From contig NC_092093.1 in the NCBI RefSeq assembly GCF_045679555.1, positions 62,202,365 to 62,266,364 on the forward strand: a DNA stretch of 64,000 nt. Reading direction: 5' to 3'. Shown here in pieces: positions 53,898 to 64,000 of this stretch; position 1 is the stretch's first letter; each line of letters begins with the position of its first letter. This DNA is from Salvelinus alpinus. Lineage: Eukaryota > Chordata > Actinopteri > Salmoniformes > Salmonidae. The notes under the pieces are model-generated. The model did not search any database, was not told the origin of the DNA, and saw only the letters and a list, made by a program, of their open reading frames with translations. The translations under genes and the position numbers were made by a program.

Positions 53898-56800
53898 GTA
53901 AGCAACGAGACAGCAACATGCTTTGTTTTTCATCGCCAATACATTTGAAAGTCGACATTTGAGCTACGCAAAGCAAACTTTTACCGCGACTGAATGAGGT
54001 CAGGTAAGTGAGTTGTGTTAGCAGCCTAGCGATAGCTTGGCTTCCTAATTAATTTGCATGGCAGGCATTACAAAATGGCAATGACGCACAGGTTGGCCAC
54101 GGAGAGCGGTAACGTATGTTTGATGTAGCAGGTAGTTTATGATAAGCGACGTAGAAACGTTTGTTGATGACCAAATTTAATTTAGTACGTCAGATAACCA
54201 GCTGCATAGTTTTTGTGACTGGAGGATTAGATTTAGACTTTTGGCTGAACTAGATAGCTACCTAGCTACTTACTGCGTCTAGTGTAACCTGGCACCTAGC
54301 ATGCTAAACTAGTCTCTTACCTGAGGCGTGCTAGTTAAATCTGCTAACATCTACACACAGTGAAACAGATTTTTCATAATGATTCTGCTTGCTTACTATT
54401 CAAAGTTTGTAATGTATTATTCAGTTATCAGACATTTCCTGTTATTTTAGGAGGATAACTTGTTACATGATTGTAGACAGTTGTTATCATGTTCAATTCA
54501 TGCAACAAGTTACTTGCATTTTTCAGTAGGCTAGCACTGCAAGACTGTTGTTTTGCCAGGTACCAAGTAAAGAAGCATAGATAGATGTATACATTTTAAT
54601 GCCTTACTTTAGAATAGAAATTCAAGTCTATTGCATTTATGTATTTTGTCCATGCGTTCTTTTCCAGGTCTGACTGTATGAAGTGTTAGTGTATTATATT
54701 TGTGTGTGTCAAGGACCAACAGGATATCAGGCTTAGAATTTACGTTATAAGAATGACACAGCCTTGTAAATGACAAACGCACTTTGCACCTTATGTCGGC
54801 TTTCCCTACACTTAATGTCCGTGCTGCTAATATTTATGATACTGGTCATAGTTGTTCTTATTTCCCTGGATTTGCATAAGTTAGCATTTGATTTTGTTTT
54901 CATGAAGAAACAGTCTATTGAAAGAGAGGAAGCAGGTCACATTTCTTATTGTACTTTAGAGAGATCTGGCAGAGGAGAGGTAGAGGTTACATCTACTGCA
55001 TGAGCTTGAGTAGCGCACACTGCTGCACTCACATGTGTACACTATCTAAGATTCTGGAGATTCTGGAGATTAACACAATAGCTTAGGCCACATTGCAACA
55101 TGGTACACACACTGGCCTACGTAAACTTCTGCTCTGTGGCTGATTTGTGTTTGGTTGACTTTAAATCTTGCTAACTCTTTTGAAAGAGGGTCTAAGGTCT
55201 TTATGTTGAACAGTACAGATTTCATACAGCAAGGAGAGAGAACCATACCTAACCAAACGTCTTATCCAACCATAGGATAAACAATACTAGCTCTGCTTTT
55301 CTCTGCCTATCAATGGAGGCCTAACTGCTGGGGACAATGTTCAGTTTTCAGAGGAGCCATATAGTGTAGCCTTCACAAATATTGCTGTCACTTATCCATT
55401 TCTAACTACTGTATAGCCTAATGATAAGACAGTGAGACGGTTGGGCTGATAAGCCTTGAAGGAGTTTATAACTACTGCACCCTGACTTTGACATTTCCTC
55501 TTCATTTTTTGCCATCTACTGAACGGAACCCATTAAAATATTGCCTTTGGGTCTGTCTCCCTCCTGCCTTCCCATTCCTCTTTATCTCCATCACTGTCTT
55601 TACCTCCACATCCTCTTGCCTTAATTTCCCTCTGCTCTCCTGTCTGTCTTTCTCCGTCTGTCTTCCCCTGTAGCCTCAGAAGGCTGAGTGATTGTGGCTA
55701 ACATGGTCACTCCAGTCCACACATGATGGGACTTCTGAAGTGTCATGTGTTAGTTGCTCATTAAACCATTTTAAAGCTGGGGATGGGGGGGGGGGGCTTT
55801 TGGAAAATTGACCAGGAGATTAGACAACTGGGCAGTAGTTCAGGTGGCAGGATCATTCCAGAACACCATTGATTCAGCATTGTTAGCCTATATAAAAGCC
55901 AGGGACACAATGTACATGGGGTTGGTTCTTCCTGTCCTCTGATGGAACAGGAATGCTATTTAGGCCCAAGCTAAATCTAGCCAACATGTATGGTCAACTA
56001 CCACTATCAATTGATATGTTGCTGGATTTATCATTATTGCCTATAAGGCTGCTTTAATCAGATTTCAAACCCATTTTTAGATTACATTTGTCTCCCTAAC
56101 CAATACTTAGGCCTGTTTGTTACTAAGCCTCGGCCTATGTGGAACACAGGTTCACAGTAATCCCTGTTTTTGGCCTATAAAGTCCCTTTGAATACCTTAC
56201 TCTGTAACTCATGTATGCACAAATGTGTAAGTCATTTGCTTTTTCTCTTGGGGACTAAACCACACCAAACAAATATTTTTGTGTGAGTATTCATAGTGAG
56301 GGCCAGTCACTGAGTGATTTGTTCCACAGAACCACCGGCCCTCCCTGTCCAGGCTGAGTCATTGACACGGTGGCTCATGTTAAAAGTTCCAAGCATTCAC
56401 CGACCAATCTCAAAGTACACTGATGATACATGAAGAATGCAGATGAGCAAACTAGGCCACACAGAAGCCTATAAGCTGGTAGTGTGCACTACTGAGGTAG
56501 AGAAGAGATTCAGCAACACTTGGAGGACAATGGAATCAAATAAAAAGCTTCTTTATTTAAAAAAGTAGAACCAACGCATTTTGACTTTTGGCCTCCAGGG
56601 GTTTTTTCCACTCCTGCCGGTGATGCCCAAGCTGACGCATTCCTATACAAACTTGAATACTTACAGGGTATGGTTAGGGAGTGACATGTCAAACTTTCAG
56701 TAGGCCTACCTAGTGGCACCCATTTTTAAAAGGTATGATAAACTGTCATCTGCTTGCTGCCAGAAGACAGTTTGTTTTACTCTGGTATGCCTGGTTGCAT

Positions 56801-58281
56801 ACATGAACTGAGATACAGGAGAGAGCGTCCCTCCCAGTAAATTATCCTTGATTTCATCTTCCCTATGCTATTGACTCTATTAAAGGCCCAGTGCAGTCTA
56901 TATCTAGTTGTTCCTGTGTTTTTGTATGATATTGTACAACAGCTGATGAAACGAATACTGTAAAAGTGTGAATAAATTAGTTCAGTGTTATTTCCTGATA
57001 GTTGCTGGTTGAAAAACAATCTACACAGGAACTTCAAATCAGCAGGTTTCCATGGTGACATTACCATACGTTAAATTGGCTAATAGACCAATAATGAGTT
57101 CCAAACCTCTGCCAGTAACAACTTGTTTTCAGTTTTCCCCTCCCCACTAACACCACTCACAGACAGTCCTGGCAAAATACTTGTTTGAGAAATATTTTTT
57201 GCTAAAAAGCCATTTTTGCCCATTTTAATGGAAATCTATTGCAGTAAAGTACTTAATTGTTACCCAGAAATAATTTGACGTTGATATAAAACTGCTGCGT
57301 GGGGACTTTTTAATAGCCACACAACCCTCACACACTCTTTCTTGCAGGTAGTCATTTCTGTGGAGGAGGGTTGGGGTGGAGCCAGTCTTCGGCAAGAACA
57401 AGCTGTGAGGTTCAGTTTAAGGGGTGGGAGGTTCTGTGTGGAGTAGAGCGAGGAGTGCGTTCTCACTGCTTTTTTTATGTTCTCTGAGTTTAGAAGACAC
57501 CGTGGCTGTTATTGAACTGAGTCTCCTGTGGGCCTGTCTGCTCGGCTAAAGCACATATACTGTTCTGTCTCTGTTCCAGACTTGCTCGCTGTTCGACTGA
57601 CTGGCTGCGACTTGGTTTGTTTTATCTGTTTTATTTGAACTACAACAGATGAGCAATGATGTCCTTCCTTCCTAAAAGCTCACTCTGCAACTAACTCTAT
57701 AATGGACTGTGTACACACAGGGTCAAAGTTCAGCGATAGGTGCCTACATGTTTCCTGTCCCCAGGAGAGGCTTGAGATCATATCTATGGTTTGTTATGTA
57801 ATTCAACTATCACTTTCAAAATGACTTATGAACCACCAGGTGGTTATATTCACATAAATATGAGCATGCTCTCTTCCTATCCTTGTCAGATTTTGATTTG
57901 ATCAGTTGATATCTAGTTGACTATTCTACTGGCTATCCAGGGTGAAATTAGACACTTTGTGTAGGTTTCATGGAAATTGAACAAGTGTGATTATATAGGC
58001 TAAGCTTCATGGTCACTTATGGTCTTGATGAGGTATAATGATAAGAGGTGAAGGGGTGTATCTCCATGGTGATTGACAGCATTACTGGGAGAACTGTCAG
58101 CCAAAGACCGTGAGATTAGGCAGGAAGGGGAAGTTAGCGGTTTTGTGATTTAGGCCAACATAACGTGCAAAGATGTAGACATGCAGACACATGCACTTCT
58201 GTCAGGCTCACACAGATCAGTGTTCACTCTGCAACTGAACAGGCTCGTGACTTTCAGCAGTACAGAGGGGCACAAAGATGG
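53898..58281. other. Intron-like or intergenic sequence without recognised gene
   Basis: No homologous ORF. Contains the dispersed repeat at 56878-57305, a G-run (55789-55797) and a pyrimidine-rich segment about 55545-55680. Short open frames here show no family resemblance. Confidence 0.45.
56878..57305 (+). repeat. Dispersed salmonid repeat, copy 2
   Basis: Starts ttaaaggcccagtgcagtct and shares its second half with 22455-22735. Class unknown. Confidence 0.65.
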
Positions 58282-58717
58282 GTGATGACTAGAGGTCGAC
58301 CGATTATGAGTTTTCAACGCCGATACCGATTAATCGGCCGTTTTTAAAAATGTATTTATTTATTTGTAATGACAATTACAACAATACTGAATTAACACTT
58401 ATTTTTAACTTAATATAATACATCAATAAAATCAATTTAGCATCCAATAAATAATGAAACATGTTCAATTTGGTTTAAAAAATTCAAAAAAAAAGTGTTG
58501 GAGAAGAAAGTAAAAGTGCAATATGTGCCATGTAAAAAAGCTAACGTTTAAGTTCCTTGCTCAGAACATATGAAAGTTCCTTTTAACATGAGTCTTCAAT
58601 ATTCCCAGGTAAGAAGTTTTAGGTTGTAGTTATTATAGGACTATTTCTCTCTATACCATTTGTATTTCATATACCTTTGACTATCGGATGTTCTTATAGG
58701 CACTTTAGTATTGCCAG

Positions 58718-58945
58718 TGTAACAGTATAGCTTCCGTCCCTCTCCTCGCCCCTACCTGGGCTCGAACCAGGAACACATCGACAACAGCCACCCTCGACGC
58801 ATCGTTACCCATCGCTCCACAAAAGCCGCGGCCCTTGCAGAGCAAGGGGAACAACTACTCCAAGTCTCAGAGCGAGTGACGTCACCGATTGAACTGCTAT
58901 TAGCGCGCACCCCGCTAACTAGCTAGCCATTTCACATCGGTTACA
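58718..58945 (-). mobile_element. Small tRNA-like element with TGTAAC/GTTACA ends
   Basis: 228 bp, starts tgtaac and ends gttaca, with CCAG on both sides (58714-58717, 58946-58949). On - it holds a box B-like core ggttcgagcccaggtag, so it may derive from a tRNA SINE. Confidence 0.6.
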
Positions 58946-59327
58946 CCAGCCTAATCTCGGGAGTTGATAGGCTTGAAGTCATAAACAGCTCAATGCTTGA
59001 AGCATTGCGAAGAGCTGCTGGCAAAACGCATGAAAGTGCTGTTTGAATGAATGCGTACGAGCCTGCTGCTGCCTACCATCGCTCAGTCAGACTACTCTAT
59101 CAAATATCAAATCATAGACTTAATTATAACATAATACACAGAAATACGAGCCTTTGGTCATTAATATGGTCGAATCCGGAAACTATAATTTCGAAACCAA
59201 AACATTTATTGAAATATGGAACCGTTCTGTATTTTATCTAACGAGTGGCATCCATAAGTCTAAATATTCCTGTTACATTGCACAACCTTCAATGTTATGT
59301 CATAATTACGTACAATTCTGGCAAATT

Positions 59328-59757
59328 AGTTCGCAACGAGCCAGGCGGCCCAACTGTTGCATATACCCTGACTCTGCGTGCAATGAACGCAAGAGAAGTG
59401 ACACAATTTCACCTGGTTAATATTGCCTGCTAACCTGGGTTTCTTTTAGCTAAATATGCAGGTTTAAAATATATACTTCTGTGTATTGATTTTAAGAAAG
59501 GCATTGATGTTTATGGTTAGGTACAGTCGTGCAACGATTGTGCTTTTTTCGCAAATGCGCTTTTGTTAAATCATCCCCTGTTTGGCGAAGTTGGCTGTCT
59601 TTGATAGGAAGAAATAGTCTTCACACAGTTCGCAACGAGCCAGGCGGCCCAAACTGCTGCATAAACCCTGACTGTTGCAAGGGAAGTGACACAATTTCCC
59701 TAGTTAAAAGAAATTCATGTTAGCAGGCAATATTAACTAAATATGCAGGTTTAAAAA
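59328..59757. repeat. Internal 299-bp tandem duplication of the hAT-like element
   Basis: gttcgcaacgagccaggcgg begins copies at 59328 and 59627. The matching tails gtattgattttaagaaaggc lie at 59482 and, displaced by the Tc1 insertion, at 61250. The second copy was therefore interrupted at 59760. Confidence 0.85.
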
Positions 59758-59759
59758 TA

Positions 59760-61238
59760 CACTGCTCAAAAAAATAAAGGGAACACTAAAATAACACATC
59801 CTAGATCTGAATGAATGAAATATTCTTATTAAATACTTTTTTCTTTACATAGTTGAATGTGCTGACAACAAAATCACACAAAAATTATCAATGAAAATCA
59901 AATGTATCAACCCATGGAGGTCTGGATTTGGAGTCACACTCAAAATTAAAGTGGAAAACCACACTACAGGCTGATCCAACTTTGATGTAATGTCCTTAAA
60001 ACAAGTCAAAATGAAGCTCAGTAGTGTGTGTGTGGCCTCCACGTGCCTGTATGACCTCCCTACAATGCCTGGGCATGCTCCTGATGAGGTGGCAGATGGG
60101 CTCCTGAGGGATCTCCTCCCAGACCTGGACTAAAGCACCCGCCAACTCCTGGATAGTCTGTGGTGCAACGTGGCGTTGGTGGATGGAGCGAGACATGATG
60201 TCCCAGATGTGCTCAATTGGATTCAGGTCTGGGGAACGGGCGGGCCAGTCCATAGCATCAATGCCTTCCTCTTGCAGGAACTGCTTACACACTCCAGCCA
60301 CATGAGGTCTAGCATTGTCTTGCATTAGGAGGAACCCAGGGCCAACCGCACCAGCATATGGTCTCACAAGGGGTCTGAGGATCTCATCTCGGTACCTAAT
60401 GGCAGTCAGGCTACCTCTGGCGAGCACATGGAGGGCTGTGCGGCCCCCCAAAGAAATGCCACCCCACACCATGACTGACCCACCGCCAAACCGGTCATGC
60501 TGGAGGATGTTGCAGGCAGCAGAACGTTCTCCACGGCGTCTCCAGACTCTGTCACGTCTGTCACATGCTCAGTGTGAACCTGCTTTCATCTGTGAAGAGC
60601 ACAGGGCGCCAGTGGCGAATTTGCCAATCTTGGTGTTCTCTGGCAAATGCCAAACGTCCTGCACGGTGTTGGGCTGTAAGCACATTTGTGGCCTGCTGGA
60701 GGTCATTTTGCAGGGTTCTGGCAGTGCTCTTCCTTGCACAAAGGCGGAGGTAGCGGTCCTGCTGCTGGGTTGTTGCCCTCCTACGGCCTCCTCCACGTCT
60801 CCTGATGTACTGGCCTGTCTCCTGGTAGCGCCTCCATGCTCTGGACACTACGCTGACAGACACAGCAAACCTTCTTGCCACAGCTCGCATTGATGTGCCA
60901 TCTTGGATGAGCTGCACTACCTGAGCCACTTGTCAGGGTTGTAGACTCCGTCTCATGCTACCACTAGAGTGAAAGCACCGCCAGCATTCAAAAGTAACCA
61001 AAACATCAGCCAGGAAGCATAGGAACTGAGAAGTGGTCTGTGGTCACCACCTGCAGAACCACTCCATTATTGGGGGTGTCTTGCTAGACCTGTTGTCTAT
61101 TCCATTTGCACAACAGCATGTGAAATTTATTGTCAATCAGTGTTGCTTCCTAAGTGGACAGTTTGATTTCACAGAAGTGTGATTGACTTGGAGTTACATT
61201 GTGTTGTTTAAGTGTTCCCTTTATTTTTTTGAGCAGTG
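59760..61238 (-). mobile_element. Tc1-like transposon nested in the hAT-like element
   Basis: 1,479 bp, ends cactgctcaaaaaaataaag and its inverse, TA on both sides (59758-59759, 61239-61240). On -, the transposase reads [20 protein letters not shown] (from 60929), VLFTDESRFTLSM, a frameshift near 60562, then DRFGGGSVMVWGG, LMQDNARPHVAG and [12 protein letters not shown] to 59996. Compared with the relative at 25273-26721, about 25 residues (the AQTVRNRLREAGLRA region) are missing after LQQAT. Confidence 0.92.
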
Positions 61239-61512
61239 TATATACCTGTGTATTGATTTTAAGAAAGGCATTGATGTTTATGGTTAGGTACACGTTGGAG
61301 CAACGACAGTCCTTTTTCGCGAATGCGCACCGCATCGATTATATGCAACGCAGGACATGCTAGATAAACTAGTAATATCATCAACCATGTGTAGTTAACT
61401 AGTGATTATGATTGATTGTTTTTTATAAGATAAGTTTAATGCTAGCTAGCAACTTACCTTGGCTTCTTACTGCATTTGCGTAACAGGCAGGCTCCTCGTG
61501 GAGTGCAATGTA

Positions 61513-61706
61513 AGGCAGGTGGTTAGAGTGTTGGACTAGTTAACCGTAAGGTTGCAAGATTGAATCCCCGAGCTGACAAGGTAAAAATCTGTCGTTCTGT
61601 CCCTGAATAAGGCAGTTAACCCACCGTTCTGAGGCCGTCATTGAAAATAAGAATGTGTTCTTAACTGACTTGCCTAGTTAAATAAAGGTTTAAAAAAAAA
61701 TATATA
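61513..61706 (+). mobile_element. HpaI-type SINE in the hAT-like element
   Basis: aggcaggtggttagagtgtt (box A), ggttgcaagattgaatcccc (box B), body ctgacaaggtaaaaatctgt, tail cctagttaaataaaggttta plus an A-rich end, where the next Tc1 element inserted. Confidence 0.88.
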
Positions 61707-61708
61707 TA

Positions 61709-63312
<1,604 letters not shown>

Positions 63313-63415
63313 TATATCGGTGTCCAAAAATACAGATTCCCGATTGTTATGAAAAGTTGAAATCGTCCCTAATTAATCGGCCATTCCGATTAATCGGTCG
63401 ACCTCTAGTGATGAC

Positions 63416-64000
63416 ACCCATGCATAGAAAGTTATTAAATCCCTGATTCACATGGTGTGTGTTCCTAGTGCGAACAGCAAACACAGTAAACCGGTTTTAT
63501 GAACAAGGATGTTGGATTGAGGACAAACACATATAGACATGAAGACCAGTAGTTCTCATGTCTACATCACTGTTTTCAATGCAAAAAGTACATTTAAAAT
63601 ATAGGCAAACAACTGGTGTGGTGTTGTATTTTGTAAACGCTGATTGCGGTTTTATTTCGGTGGCATTGTTTGTTTTTTAAATTGTTTACAGTGCTTTCTT
63701 CTGATCCTGAAGTAAAGTCCCTAAAGGGATTGTGGGGGACATGGCCTCTCTCCATTCCTCTTCCAAATCTCCTTAAGCGTCTGTAAATTATGTCTTCTCT
63801 CTCTGTGTTCACTGTGGTGGGGAAGTAGGCCTTGAAGGGTTACGCTACTTAATGCTCACTGATTACAAACTGTTCTGTGGTGTGTGGACACTAGACAGCC
63901 ACAGTTGACTGGTTTACCATGGTGATTTAGCCTATAGCCTGTTAGCCTATGCGTCCGCAGCTGGTTTGTGTGTGTAAACGGCTGCTTAGTCAGTCTGTAG
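63416..64000. other. Window end, no gene recognised
   Basis: AT-rich sequence without homologous ORF, exon signature or recognised repeat. It probably continues the intron or intergenic region on the left side of the hAT-like element. Confidence 0.45.

Noticed and set aside
54770-55003. 77-codon frame with a hydrophobic segment (LIFMILVIVVLISL)
   Set aside because: A single short frame in intron-like sequence, with no exon signals or homology that I can see.

Overview
The window is nuclear DNA of a teleost, almost certainly a salmonid. It has intron-rich vertebrate genes with GT-AG splice sites. The repeats are those typical of salmonids: at least twelve Tc1-like elements or fragments (one of the Sleeping Beauty type), HpaI-type tRNA-derived SINEs, RSg-1-like LINE tails ending in the motif taaataaaggt, and a long hAT-like element with the AGAGGTCGACCGATTA terminus. 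No prokaryotic operons, rRNA genes or CRISPR arrays are seen.

Layout. (1) 1-6,708: the 3' part of a sharpin-like gene on +. The UBL and Npl4-type zinc finger match mammalian SHARPIN, and IBR/RING2 exons of the HOIL-1 (RBCK1) type follow. The copy is broken by frameshifts. Two minisatellites and a deleted Tc1 element fill the place where the RING1 exons should be. (2) About 7,900-13,000: a foldback MITE, then a probable PIF/Harbinger element: a decayed HARBI1-like transposase (+) and a convergent 684-codon MADF-BESS gene (-) swollen by about 33 copies of a 45-bp coding repeat. (3) 14,500-18,500: a decaying LINE ORF1 split by MITEs, then a degraded Tc1 element. (4) 18,604-40,879: oplah (5-oxoprolinase, +). 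My 26-exon model is in phase throughout and gives 1,313 codons plus stop, even though its introns hold six Tc1-like insertions, some nested. (5) 43,404-46,667: foxh1 (-), three exons, 485 aa, convergent with oplah. (6) 48,700-53,750: repeat-rich DNA with a second LINE ORF1 fossil split by a SINE. (7) About 53,750-64,000: a possible noncoding 5' exon of an unidentified + strand gene, then intron-like sequence with a 5.1-kb hAT-like element bounded by an exact 8-bp target duplication and containing two Tc1 elements, a SINE and a small tRNA-like element.

Sharpin and oplah lie together as in mammals (human 8q24.3), and foxh1 lies on the same human arm, so this is a conserved syntenic block. Oplah closes the gamma-glutamyl cycle in the cytosol, foxh1 is the nuclear Nodal/Smad2 transcription partner, and sharpin belongs to the linear-ubiquitin (LUBAC) family. 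They share location, not a pathway. The observations most worth checking are the SHARPIN/HOIL-1 hybrid architecture, a 24-nt patch of sharpin exon copied into a nearby transposon, and the repeat-expanded MADF-BESS gene of the Harbinger element.
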